This document shows positions 18,461 to 27,024 of a stretch of 64,000 bases of DNA, piece after piece; positions within the stretch are counted from its first letter, which is position 1, and each line of letters begins with the position of its first letter. The notes beneath the pieces were generated by a model. The model had not been told where the DNA came from and ran no database searches. It saw only the letters and a list, made by a program, of their open reading frames with translations. Both the position numbers and the translations under genes were made by a program. The stretch is from Oxalobacteraceae bacterium. Lineage in GTDB: Bacteria > Pseudomonadota > Gammaproteobacteria > Burkholderiales > Burkholderiaceae_D. Where the stretch lies: NCBI GenBank assembly GCA_003537575.1, contig DPRS01000009.1, positions 31,639 through 95,638 on the forward strand, given 5' to 3'.

Positions 18461-20011
18461 ATGAAAATCAGAGCGCAAATCGGCATGGTGCTGAACCTGG
18501 ACAAGTGCATTGGCTGCCACACCTGTTCCGTCACCTGCAAGAATGTCTGGACCAGCCGCGACGGCGTCGAATATGCCTGGTTCAACAACGTCGAAACCAA
18601 GCCAGGGATCGGCTATCCGAAGGAATGGGAAAACCAGGACAAGTGGAACGGCGGCTGGAAGCGCAATGCCGCCGGCAAGCTGGAACCGCGCCAGGGCAGC
18701 CGCCTGAAGATCCTGGCCAACATCTTCGCCAACCCGAACCTGCCGGCCATCGACGAGTATTACGAGCCGTTCACCTACGACTACGAGCACCTGCAGAATG
18801 CGCCGCTGTCGGAAACGCCGCCGACCGCACGGCCGGTATCGGTCATCACCGGCAAGAAGATGGACAAGATCGAATGGGGCCCGAACTGGGAAGACGATCT
18901 GGGCGGCGAATTCGCCAAGCGCAGCAAGGACAAGCTGTTCGACAACGTGCAGAAGGAAATGTACGGCACCTTCGAGAACACCTTCATGATGTACCTGCCG
19001 CGCCTGTGCGAGCATTGCCTGAACCCGGCCTGCGTGGCGTCCTGCCCGTCCGGCTCGGTGTACAAGCGTGAAGACGACGGCATCGTGCTGATCGACCAGG
19101 ACAAGTGCCGCGGCTGGCGCATGTGCATCTCCGGCTGCCCGTACAAGAAAATCTATTACAACTGGTCTTCCGGCAAGGCAGAGAAGTGCACCTTCTGCTT
19201 CCCTCGCATCGAAGCCGGGCAGCCGACCGTGTGTTCCGAAACCTGCGTGGGCCGCATTCGCTACCTGGGCGTAATGCTGTACGACGCCGACCAGATCGAG
19301 CAAGCGGCATCGGTTCCCGACGAACAGGAGCTGTATGGCGCCCAGCTTGGCCTCTTCCTCAATCCGCACGATCCAAAGATCATCGAGGAAGCGCGCAAGC
19401 AAGGCATTCCGGATGCCTGGCTGGAAGCGGCCAAGCGCTCGCCGGTGTACAAGATGGCGATGGAATGGAAGGTCGCCTTCCCGCTGCATCCGGAATACCG
19501 CACGCTGCCGATGGTCTGGTACATCCCGCCGCTGTCGCCGATCCAGGCGGCTGCCGAATCCGGCAAGATGGGCATGAACGGCATCATCCCGGACACCAAG
19601 AGCCTGCGCATTCCGGTGCGCTATCTGGCCAACCTGCTCACCGCAGGCAAGGAAGCGCCGGTGGTGGCGGCGCTCGACCGCATGCTGGCGATGCGCGCCT
19701 ACATGCGCGGCAAGTCGGTCGACGGCGTGGAAAACCTGGATGTGCTCAAGCAGGTCGGCATCTCGAAAGACATGGTCGAGGACATGTACCACATCATGGC
19801 GATCGCCAATTACGAAGACCGCTTCGTCATCCCCAGCAGCCACAAGGAAATGGTGGAAGACAGCTTCAATGAGAAGGGCTCCTGCGGCTTCTCGTTCGGC
19901 AACGGCTGCTCGGACGGCGTCTCCGACGCTTCCTTGTTCGGCAAGAAGAAGCAGGGCTCGGTGTTTTTTGCCGACATGCCGAAATCGCGCAAGAAGAAGG
20001 AATCAGCATGA
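18461..20011 (+). CDS. narH: Respiratory nitrate reductase beta subunit NarH
   Basis: The 516-residue iron-sulfur subunit carries electrons from NarI to NarG. Four cysteine groups are visible: CIGCHTCSVTCKNVW, CEHCLNPACVASCPSG, CRGWRMCISGCPYKK and CTFCFPRIEAGQPTVCSETC. The tryptophan in the third group marks the [3Fe-4S] cluster. The frame also has an ATG at 18440, but the ribosome site AGGAG before 18461 and the family start MKIRAQIGMVLNLDKCIGCH favour 18461. The stop overlaps narJ as ATGA. Confidence 0.97.
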   Translation: MKIRAQIGMVLNLDKCIGCHTCSVTCKNVWTSRDGVEYAWFNNVETKPGIGYPKEWENQDKWNGGWKRNAAGKLEPRQGSRLKILANIFANPNLPAIDEYYEPFTYDYEHLQNAPLSETPPTARPVSVITGKKMDKIEWGPNWEDDLGGEFAKRSKDKLFDNVQKEMYGTFENTFMMYLPRLCEHCLNPACVASCPSGSVYKREDDGIVLIDQDKCRGWRMCISGCPYKKIYYNWSSGKAEKCTFCFPRIEAGQPTVCSETCVGRIRYLGVMLYDADQIEQAASVPDEQELYGAQLGLFLNPHDPKIIEEARKQGIPDAWLEAAKRSPVYKMAMEWKVAFPLHPEYRTLPMVWYIPPLSPIQAAAESGKMGMNGIIPDTKSLRIPVRYLANLLTAGKEAPVVAALDRMLAMRAYMRGKSVDGVENLDVLKQVGISKDMVEDMYHIMAIANYEDRFVIPSSHKEMVEDSFNEKGSCGFSFGNGCSDGVSDASLFGKKKQGSVFFADMPKSRKKKESA

Positions 20012-20670
20012 AACATTACCAAGTAATGTCTGCGCTCCTGCTTTACCCGGAGCAGGAGTTGATCGACAGTTTGCCCGAGTTGCAGACTGCGCTGGCCGGC
20101 GTGCCGGCGCTGCGCGCGCAGCTGCGGCCGCTGTTCGACCATCTGGCCGACGGCAGCCTGATCTCGCGGCAGGAAGCCTACGTCACCACTTTCGACCGCA
20201 ATCCTTCGCACTCGCTGCATCTGTTCGAGCACATCCACGGCGAGTCGCGCGACCGCGGCCAGGCGATGGTCGACCTGATGGAAGAGTACAAGAAGCATGG
20301 CCTCGAAATGCAGGGCGACGACTTGCCGGATTACGTGCCGCTGTTCCTGGAGTTTCTGTCGCAGCTGGACGCTGAAGAGTCGGCCCGTCTGCTCGGCGAT
20401 GCCGTGCATGTGCTGGCTCATGTCGGCGCCAAGCTGCACGCCAACGGCAGCCCGTATGCGGTGCTGTTCGACGTGCTGCAGCAGCTGAGTCCGGTGGCGG
20501 CGGAAGCCTTGTCCGAGCCGCCGGTGCGCGACATGGATGAAGCCCTGGAAACCTTCGGCCCCGGCGCCGACGGCGTCGAGCCGCTGCTGAAAAACCAGGC
20601 GGCAGGCGTCCAGCCGATCAATTTCTATCCGAAGAAGCCGCAGGCTAGCGCGCCGGGCTCCACGGTCTGA
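20008..20670 (+). CDS. narJ: Nitrate reductase assembly chaperone NarJ
   Basis: The 220-residue TorD/NarJ-family chaperone binds apo-NarG and helps insert the molybdenum cofactor and FS0 before membrane docking. The N-terminal MSALLLYPEQELIDSLPEL and the central HLFEHIHGESRDRGQAMVDL and LPDYVPLFLEFLS are typical NarJ segments. It overlaps narH by 4 bp, which suggests coupled translation. The C-terminal 25 residues are Lys/Pro-rich and variable. Confidence 0.95.
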   Translation: MKHYQVMSALLLYPEQELIDSLPELQTALAGVPALRAQLRPLFDHLADGSLISRQEAYVTTFDRNPSHSLHLFEHIHGESRDRGQAMVDLMEEYKKHGLEMQGDDLPDYVPLFLEFLSQLDAEESARLLGDAVHVLAHVGAKLHANGSPYAVLFDVLQQLSPVAAEALSEPPVRDMDEALETFGPGADGVEPLLKNQAAGVQPINFYPKKPQASAPGSTV

Positions 20671-20716
20671 AGCGCCGGCGCATCAGACACGATTCGTATC
20701 ATCAGGAGAATCCACC

Positions 20717-21400
20717 ATGAATTACCTGCATCAGTTCGCATTCGGCATCTATCCGTACATTGCGCTGGCAATCTTCCTGCTCGGCAGCCTGATCCGCTTC
20801 GACCGCGAGCAATACACCTGGAAGTCCGATTCCAGCCAGCTGCTGCATCGCGGCAGTCTGCGCCTGGGCAATATCCTTTTCCACGTCGGCATCATCGGCC
20901 TGTTCTTTGGCCATGCCGCCGGCTTGCTGACCCCGGTCTGGGTCTGGGATGCGCTGGGCGTTTCGCACAGCGCCAAGCAGATTTTCGCCATGGCCGCAGG
21001 CGGCATCATGGGCACGCTATGCCTGGCCGGCGTCCTGATCCTGCTGGTGCGCCGCTTCGCCAACGATCGCATCCGCGCTGTCACCACCGTCAAGGACAAG
21101 GTCGTGATGCTGTGGATCCTGGCTACGCTACTGCTCGGCCTGGCGTCGATTTTCGTCTCCGCCGGCCATACCGACGGTCACATGATGGTGCAGCTGATGT
21201 CCTGGGCCCAGCACGTCGTGACTTTCCGTGGCGACGCCGCGCAATTCATCATCGATGCGCCGGCGATCTTCAAGCTGCACCTGTTCATGGGCATGTCGCT
21301 GTTCGTCATTTTCCCGTTCACCCGGCTGGTGCACGTATGGAGCGGCTTTGCCTCGGTGGGCTATCTTGGCCGCGCCTACCAGCTGGTGCGGCCGCGCTGA
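20717..21400 (+). CDS. narI: Respiratory nitrate reductase gamma subunit NarI
   Basis: The 227-residue cytochrome b subunit anchors NarGH and oxidises quinol on the periplasmic face. Five membrane segments are apparent. Heme-ligand histidine candidates sit in FHVGIIGLFFGHAAGLL and in LHLFMGMSLFVIFPFTRLVH. The signature RFDREQYTWKSDSSQLL in the first cytoplasmic loop is characteristic. The length matches E. coli NarI. It is 46 bp after narJ, with a ribosome site (AGGAGA) at 20703-20708. Confidence 0.96.
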   Translation: MNYLHQFAFGIYPYIALAIFLLGSLIRFDREQYTWKSDSSQLLHRGSLRLGNILFHVGIIGLFFGHAAGLLTPVWVWDALGVSHSAKQIFAMAAGGIMGTLCLAGVLILLVRRFANDRIRAVTTVKDKVVMLWILATLLLGLASIFVSAGHTDGHMMVQLMSWAQHVVTFRGDAAQFIIDAPAIFKLHLFMGMSLFVIFPFTRLVHVWSGFASVGYLGRAYQLVRPR

Positions 21401-21425
21401 CAGTCGCTACGTACAGGAGAAAGAC

Positions 21426-22172
21426 ATGGGTATTTCCGTCAACGGCATCGACATTACCGATGCCGCAATCGAAAGGGAGCTGCCGCATCATCAGGCGGCG
21501 GCCAACCCGTTGAAGCAAACGGTGCATGAACTGGTGCTGCGCACGCTGCTGCTGCAACAGGCCGAGCGGCTGGACATCCAGGGCGAGGATGACGACGTCA
21601 GGGTTGAACGCCTGCTCGAGCGCGAACTGCAGGTGCCGCACAGCGACCCGGCGGCATGCGAACGCTACTACCGCAACAATCCGCAGATGTTTTCCAGCGG
21701 CGAGATGATCGAGGCGCGCCACATCTTGTTCCAGGTCACGCCTACTGCGCCGCTGGAGCTGCTGCGCGAAACTGCCGAAGCGATCCTGGTCGAACTGCAG
21801 GCCCGGCCGGACCGCTTCGGCGAACTGGCGGCGCAGTATTCGAATTGTTCTTCGGGCGCCGTCGGCGGCAGCCTCGGTCAGCTTTCGCGCGGCCAGACCG
21901 TGCCGGAATTCGAGCAATTCGCCTTTCGCCTGGAGCCGGGGCCGGTGGCTGAGCGCTTGCTGGAAACCCGTTTCGGCCTGCATATCGTGCAAGTGATGCG
22001 CCGCATCGAAGGCCGGCTGATTCCCTTCAACATGGTGGAGAACAGCATCGCCGACCACTTGCACCGGCAAGCCTGGCAGCGCGCGTTGAATCAGTATCTG
22101 CAAATCCTGGCCGGTCAGGCCGATATCGAAGGCATCACGCTGGAAGGCGCGGAAACGCCGCTCGTTCAATAA
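21426..22172 (+). CDS. PpiC/parvulin-type peptidyl-prolyl isomerase of the nar operon
   Basis: The 248-residue protein starts at ATG 21426 after the ribosome site AGGAGAAAGAC, 25 bp past narI. An N-terminal helical chaperone part is followed by a parvulin domain (about residues 95-195) with EARHILFQVTPTAP, AAQYSNCSSGAVGGSLGQL and FGLHIVQVMRRIEGR. No signal peptide is seen, so it should act in the cytoplasm. A similar PPIase gene sits between narI and moaA1 in the P. aeruginosa nar cluster (PA3871), which supports a role in NarGHI maturation. The frame is open upstream inside narI, but that part is not the real start. Confidence 0.88.
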   Translation: MGISVNGIDITDAAIERELPHHQAAANPLKQTVHELVLRTLLLQQAERLDIQGEDDDVRVERLLERELQVPHSDPAACERYYRNNPQMFSSGEMIEARHILFQVTPTAPLELLRETAEAILVELQARPDRFGELAAQYSNCSSGAVGGSLGQLSRGQTVPEFEQFAFRLEPGPVAERLLETRFGLHIVQVMRRIEGRLIPFNMVENSIADHLHRQAWQRALNQYLQILAGQADIEGITLEGAETPLVQ

Positions 22173-22189
22173 AGCCGGCCACGCCGGCC

Positions 22190-22211
22190 GGCTAGTCCGA
22201 AAGGACTAGCC
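22190..22211. promoter_or_regulatory. Perfect inverted repeat GGCTAGTCC-GAAA-GGACTAGCC upstream of moaA
   Basis: Two 9-bp arms are separated by GAAA, the most complete version of the CTAGTCC motif in the window. It lies between the PPIase gene (stop 22172) and moaA (22290). It could be a protein operator or a GAAA-tetraloop RNA hairpin; no T-run follows, so an intrinsic terminator is unlikely. Confidence 0.55.
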
Positions 22212-22289
22212 ACCTTAGCTCCTCATGCCAACTGGCAAATCATCGGGCGCTCAGTACAATCAAATCATTGACATACTTCGGGAGTAGCG

Positions 22290-23264
22290 ATGCTGACCGA
22301 CCGCTTTGGCCGATCCATCGAGTACCTGCGCCTGTCGGTCACCGACCGTTGCGACCTGCGCTGCACTTACTGCATGCCCAAGGGCTTCAAGGGTTTCGAG
22401 GAACCGGCGCACTGGTTGAACTTCGATGAAATTGCGCGCCTGGTTGCCGCTTTCGCGCGGCTGGGCACTTCGCGGATCCGGCTGACCGGGGGCGAGCCGC
22501 TGTTACGCCGCAATCTGGCGCAATTGGCAGCCCGCATTGCCGGCACGCCCGGCATCCGCGACTTGTCCCTGTCCACCAATGCCACGCGCCTGGCGCGCCA
22601 CGCCGGCGAACTCAAGGCCGCTGGTGTTTCCCGCATCAACGTCAGCCTGGATTCACTGGACCGTGCCTGCATGGAGCAGATCACCGGGCGCGACAGTCAT
22701 GCGCAGATCATGGCAGGCCTGGCCGCCGGCAAGGCCGCCGGCTTTGCGCCGATCAAGATCAACATGGTTGCAATGCAGGGCGTCAACGACGATGAAATCG
22801 ACGACATGGTGGCCTTCTGCATCGAGCAGGGATTCATCCTGCGCCTGATCGAAGCCATGCCAGTGGGCGACAGCGGCCGCAACGCCGGTTTCCTGGATTT
22901 GCGCGAAGTGCAGGCGCGGCTGCAAGCCAAGTTCGACCTGCGGCCGCAGGCACTGGAACTGGGCGGTGGCCCGGCCCGCTATCTGACTACGCCCAACGGC
23001 GATGCCAACATCGGTTTCATCACCGCCATGTCGCAGCACTTTTGCGCCACCTGCAACCGGGTGCGGCTGTCGGTCGACGGCACGCTGTACCTGTGCCTCG
23101 GCCAGGAAGAGAAATTCGAGTTCCGCCCACTGCTGCGCGGCGGCGCCAGCGATGCCGAACTGGAGGCGGCGATCTGCCAGGCCATCGAACTCAAGCCGCA
23201 ACAGCATGATTTTCGCGAGCAGCCGCACAAAGTCGTGCGCTTCATGTCGCAAACCGGAGGCTAG
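22290..23264 (+). CDS. moaA: GTP 3',8-cyclase MoaA
   Basis: The 324-residue radical-SAM enzyme makes the first step of molybdopterin synthesis from GTP. The radical-SAM cluster motif is C21-X3-C25-X2-C28 (RCDLRCTYCMPKG). The SAM-binding LTGGEPLLRRNL follows. The second [4Fe-4S] motif appears as FCATCNRVRLSVDGTLYLCL. The C-terminal Gly-Gly pair needed for GTP binding is kept (SQTGG). Its place in the nar operon mirrors moaA1 of P. aeruginosa and ties cofactor supply to nitrate respiration. It ends 2 bp before the carbonic anhydrase gene. Confidence 0.96.
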   Translation: MLTDRFGRSIEYLRLSVTDRCDLRCTYCMPKGFKGFEEPAHWLNFDEIARLVAAFARLGTSRIRLTGGEPLLRRNLAQLAARIAGTPGIRDLSLSTNATRLARHAGELKAAGVSRINVSLDSLDRACMEQITGRDSHAQIMAGLAAGKAAGFAPIKINMVAMQGVNDDEIDDMVAFCIEQGFILRLIEAMPVGDSGRNAGFLDLREVQARLQAKFDLRPQALELGGGPARYLTTPNGDANIGFITAMSQHFCATCNRVRLSVDGTLYLCLGQEEKFEFRPLLRGGASDAELEAAICQAIELKPQQHDFREQPHKVVRFMSQTGG

Positions 23265-23266
23265 TC

Positions 23267-23926
23267 ATGCAGGAGATCGAAAAATTCATTCGCGGCTTCA
23301 ACCGCTTCCAGCAGCAGTATCTGAGCGAATCGGCCCGGTTCGACAACTTGCGCCGCGGCCAGCAGCCTGGCACGCTGATCATCGGTTGCTGTGATTCGCG
23401 CGTCGACCCGGCGCTGTTGACGGGGAGCGATCCAGGCGACTTGTTCGTGGTGCGCAACATCGCCAACCTGGTACCGCCCTGCACGCCGGATGCGCCACCG
23501 GGCGTGACTTCAGCGATCGAATTCGCCGTGTGCAGCCTGGAAGTGGCGCGCATCATCGTGCTCGGCCACGCCGGCTGCGGCGGCATCCGCGCCCTGATGG
23601 CGCCGCGCCGGCTGGCCGAGGAAACCGATTTCGTCGGGCGCTGGATGCGCATCGCAGAGCCGGTGCGGCAAAGGGTGCTGAACGAATTGCATCACAAGAC
23701 CGCCGATGCGCAGAACAAGGCATGCGAGCTGGCCAGCATCCTGCATTCGCTTGACAATCTGCTGACCTATCCCTGGATAAGGCGGCGGGTCGATGCGGGC
23801 AAGCTGGTGCTGCACGGCTGGTACTTCGATATCGGGTCCGGCGCCTTGCTCGCCTATTCGTCGCGCAAGCAGGAATTCCTGCCGCTGGTTTGCGCCCTGG
23901 ACGCGGAGAGCGCGGCAGCGGCGTGA
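23267..23926 (+). CDS. Beta-class carbonic anhydrase
   Basis: The 219-residue enzyme interconverts CO2 and bicarbonate. Zinc-site residues are clear: C41, D43 and R45 in GCCDSRVDP, and the His/Cys pair in LGHAGCGGIRAL. The serine usual in CSDSR is cysteine here. The length and the ending GWYFDIGSGALLAYS are typical of the family. The ATG begins 2 bp after the moaA stop, and the ribosome site lies within the end of moaA (GGAGG), so the two genes are translationally coupled. A carbonic anhydrase is not a usual member of nar operons. Confidence 0.93.
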   Translation: MQEIEKFIRGFNRFQQQYLSESARFDNLRRGQQPGTLIIGCCDSRVDPALLTGSDPGDLFVVRNIANLVPPCTPDAPPGVTSAIEFAVCSLEVARIIVLGHAGCGGIRALMAPRRLAEETDFVGRWMRIAEPVRQRVLNELHHKTADAQNKACELASILHSLDNLLTYPWIRRRVDAGKLVLHGWYFDIGSGALLAYSSRKQEFLPLVCALDAESAAAA

Positions 23927-24019
23927 TATTCCGACATGAAGCCGCCGTATCGCGCATTGCCTGCCGGTATAATGCAGACCGAGACAGGGCGCCAGGATCC
24001 CTGCCAATGGAGGCCTGTC

Positions 24020-25963
24020 ATGCCGTTTGATGCCGTTTTGCCCGCTTCGAGTCGCCTGTCGTCCAAGATCGTCGGGGCGCTCCTGGGATTCCTTCTGCTG
24101 GCACTCACAGCCATCGGGGCCACGCTTTATCTCTCGTGGCAGCTCGAAGGCAGCTCGGCCGCGATCAATGAGGCCGGCACCCTGCGCATGCATAGCTACC
24201 GGCTGTCAATGCTGCTGTCGCGCCTGTCGGGCGATCCGGCGGATTCAGGCATGCGCCAGTCGGTCGAGGAAGAATTGCAGGCGATCGACGCGACATTCTC
24301 GCGGCTCGACAAGGGCGATCCGCAGCGGCCGCTGCTGTTGCCGCCGGCCGCTGCGATCCGCGCATCCTTTGACGATGTATCCGCGCGCTGGCAGACCAGC
24401 TTGCGGCCGCTGGCGACTGCCATGCTGATCGGTACGCCCGATGCCGTTCTGGCGGCCTGGCCGCGATATCAGCACGAGGTGGAAGGCTTTGTGCATCAGG
24501 CCGACCAGCTGGTGCAATCGATCGAGCGTGACAGCGAATTGCGCACCTTCTGGCTGCGTTCCTCGCAAATGACGCTGATCGCTCTCGCAGTCAGCGGCAC
24601 GGTGGCGATGATATACCTGATGTTCATGCTCATCGTGAATCCGGTTTCCAAACTTCAGCAAGGCATGAAACGCATGGCGTCACGGGATTTCGACGTGCGC
24701 CTGGCGGTGGAGAGCCGCGACGAATTCGGCCAGCTGAGCCAGGGTTTCAACAAGATGGCGGATCGCTTGCAGGACTTGTACGCCAACCTGGAAGAGCGGG
24801 TGCAGATAAAAACCGCGGCGCTGGCTGCGCAGAACCAGGAGTTGGCATTATTGTATGACAGCGCCGCATTTCTCCAGCTGCCGCAAACCCTGGAATGCAT
24901 TTGCGAAGGTTTCCTGACGCGCATTCGTCAGTATTTCGATGCTGACGGCGGCTCCGTGCGCGTGCTCGACCACCGCAACAGCAATGTGCATCTGGTGGTG
25001 CATCAGGGCATATCCGATGAATTGATCGAGACCGAGCGCTGCCTGAAGGTGGGCGATTGCCTGTGCGGCGAAGCGGTTGAAAAGAAAATCACGGTGGTGC
25101 ACGATTTAAGCAAGCTGGATGCGCCGCATCGTCTGCCATGCCATCGTGAAGGATTCGCAACGGTGTCGGTCTTTCATATCCATGCGCACCAACAGCATCT
25201 GGGCATTTTTAACCTGCATTTCCGCAAACAGAAATCTTTTACCGAGCATGAAAAAGCATTGCTCGCCACCCTCGGCCAGCTGCTCGGCATTGCCATCGAA
25301 AACTTGCGATTGGCCAATCGCGAGCGCGAAATGGCCATTTCGGAAGAACGCAACCTGGTGGCGCAAGGCTTGCATGACAGCATTGCACAAGGCCTCACTT
25401 TCCTGAATATCCAGGTGCAGATGCTGGATGATTCTTTGCAGGCCGGCAAATCTGAGGATGCCGCCGCCATCGTCCCGGCCTTGCGCGCCGGCGTGCAAGA
25501 AAGCTATGAAGACGTGCGCGAGCTGCTGCTCAATTTCCGCGCCCGCCTGGCAGAGGACGATTTGCTTGGCGCCTTGCGCTCCACCGTGGAAAAGTTCCGC
25601 CGCCAGACCGGCATCGATGTCGAACTGTACGCCGAAGGCAATGGCGCGCCTTTTCCGCGCGAGCAGCAATTGCAGGTCTTGTTCATCGTGCAGGAAGCGT
25701 TGTCGAATATCCGCAAGCATGCGGCGGCGACCCAGGTAAGGCTGAGCCTGGGCGACCACCAGGATTTTTCCTTGTCGATCGAGGATAATGGCGTCGGCTT
25801 CGACGCCCAGGCGCTGGCGCAAAAGGGCGAAGGCCATGTCGGCTTGAACATCATGCGCGAACGGGCGCAACGGATTGGCGCCGAGCTCGCCATCAGCTCA
25901 AGCCCGGGGCAGGGCACGAAGGTGTTGTTGCGTCTCCTGCAGCAACAGCGGCGCGCCGCCTGA
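24020..25963 (+). CDS. narX: Nitrate/nitrite sensor histidine kinase NarX
   Basis: The 647-residue membrane kinase phosphorylates NarL. The first membrane segment (about residues 17-40) leads to the nitrate-binding P-box (INEAGTLRMHSYRLSMLL). A helical periplasmic domain, a second membrane segment near residue 195 and a HAMP linker follow. The GAF-like central part has cysteines in CLKVGDCLCGEAV and LPCHREGF. The HisKA_3 site is ERNLVAQGLHDSIAQGLTF, followed by a HATPase with GEGHVGLNIMRERAQ. The frame is open to 23936, but the ribosome site GGAGG precedes ATG 24020. narL follows after 24 bp. Confidence 0.93.
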   Translation: MPFDAVLPASSRLSSKIVGALLGFLLLALTAIGATLYLSWQLEGSSAAINEAGTLRMHSYRLSMLLSRLSGDPADSGMRQSVEEELQAIDATFSRLDKGDPQRPLLLPPAAAIRASFDDVSARWQTSLRPLATAMLIGTPDAVLAAWPRYQHEVEGFVHQADQLVQSIERDSELRTFWLRSSQMTLIALAVSGTVAMIYLMFMLIVNPVSKLQQGMKRMASRDFDVRLAVESRDEFGQLSQGFNKMADRLQDLYANLEERVQIKTAALAAQNQELALLYDSAAFLQLPQTLECICEGFLTRIRQYFDADGGSVRVLDHRNSNVHLVVHQGISDELIETERCLKVGDCLCGEAVEKKITVVHDLSKLDAPHRLPCHREGFATVSVFHIHAHQQHLGIFNLHFRKQKSFTEHEKALLATLGQLLGIAIENLRLANREREMAISEERNLVAQGLHDSIAQGLTFLNIQVQMLDDSLQAGKSEDAAAIVPALRAGVQESYEDVRELLLNFRARLAEDDLLGALRSTVEKFRRQTGIDVELYAEGNGAPFPREQQLQVLFIVQEALSNIRKHAAATQVRLSLGDHQDFSLSIEDNGVGFDAQALAQKGEGHVGLNIMRERAQRIGAELAISSSPGQGTKVLLRLLQQQRRAA

Positions 25964-25987
25964 TGAATTGTTATACTGGGTTAATAT

Positions 25988-26668
25988 ATGGAACCGACTT
26001 CTACGCCGATTACCGTTTTGCTGGTGGATGACCACACCCTGTTCCGCAGCGGCATACGCTCGCTGCTGCAGCGGCATGCGGATTTTACCGTGCTCGGCGA
26101 GGCGTCCGACGGCATCGAGGGCATCAAGCGCGCCAAGCAGCTGCAGCCGGACGTGGTGCTGCTGGACCTGAACATGCCGGGCATGTCGGGCGTCGAAACC
26201 CTGCAGCTGTTGCTGCAGGATCGCCCTGGCATGGCGGTCATCATGCTGACCGTGTCCGAAGAGGCGGAAGATCTGGCACTGGCGCTGCAGTCAGGCGCGC
26301 GCGGCTATCTGATCAAGAACATCGATGCCGATTACCTGGTGCGCGCCATCCGCCGCGCCGCCGCTGGTGAATCGGTGCTGGCCGAATCGATGGCTTCCAA
26401 GCTGGTGGCGCACATGCAGGGGAGCGCGGCGAAAAAGGCGGCGCCGCCGTCCGAACTCGACAAGCTCACGCCGCGCGAGCGCGAGATCCTGTCTTGCCTG
26501 GCGCGCGGCGAGAGCAACAAGACAATCGCCCGCACGCTGGACGTGGCCGAAAGCACGGTCAAGATCCATGTCCAGAACGTTCTCAAGAAACTCAATCTCT
26601 CCAGTCGGGTGCAGGCAGCCGTATTCGCCGTCGCCCACGGGATATCCGGCACATTGGAAAAATCCTGA
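25988..26668 (+). CDS. narL: Nitrate/nitrite response regulator NarL
   Basis: The 226-residue response regulator has a receiver domain (residues 8-125) with the acidic pair in VDDHTLF and the phosphorylated aspartate in VVLLDLNMPGMSG. A short linker precedes the LuxR-type helix-turn-helix (LTPREREILSCLARGESNKT through STVKIHVQNVLKKLNLSSR). It is partner to narX directly upstream. No ribosome site of normal strength is obvious. Its targets are expected to be the nar and nap promoters of this window; the recurring CTAGTCC motif is a candidate site. Confidence 0.94.
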   Translation: MEPTSTPITVLLVDDHTLFRSGIRSLLQRHADFTVLGEASDGIEGIKRAKQLQPDVVLLDLNMPGMSGVETLQLLLQDRPGMAVIMLTVSEEAEDLALALQSGARGYLIKNIDADYLVRAIRRAAAGESVLAESMASKLVAHMQGSAAKKAAPPSELDKLTPREREILSCLARGESNKTIARTLDVAESTVKIHVQNVLKKLNLSSRVQAAVFAVAHGISGTLEKS

Positions 26669-27024
26669 GGCACCTGTGGCGCTGCAGTGACTCATACAGC
26701 GCTTTACCGTCGACCAGTTCGAAATGACTAGTACTTTCGAACTAGAAGGAAGCGGCGAACTAGTCCTTTTTGCTTATTGCTATTAAGCAATAAAATGATT
26801 ATCGTTTATATCCTGCTAAAACAGCAGCACTTCGACACTGGTTCGTGCATCCCTGCCGTGCCATGCTGGCCCCCACGCCAAACGGCGGGTCCTCAGGCGT
26901 CGATCAACAGGCTGGCAAACGCTCGCACGGAAACTAACGATGACTGGAAAGAATATCAAGACGCTCTGCGGCTGCTGTTCCTTGCCGCCGGACGCGCTGT
27001 CGGCATGAAGGATTGACAATTCCA
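26669..27024. promoter_or_regulatory. Repeat-rich intergenic region after narL
   Basis: About 356 bp without a convincing gene. It holds a perfect 9-bp inverted repeat AGTTCGAAA / TTTCGAACT (26716-26724 and 26735-26743) whose 10-bp spacer contains CTAGT. A CGAACTAGTCC motif (26757-26767) and an 8-bp repeat TTATTGCT-ATTA-AGCAATAA (26774-26793) follow. None has the run of T needed for a strong terminator. The density of symmetrical sites suggests a control region for the following c-di-GMP gene. A 79-residue ORF at 26777-27016 was not accepted. Confidence 0.45.

Noticed and set aside
26777..27016. 79-codon ORF between narL and the c-di-GMP gene
   Set aside because: No ribosome site, no family features and a composition unlike protein; the segment is repeat-rich regulatory DNA.
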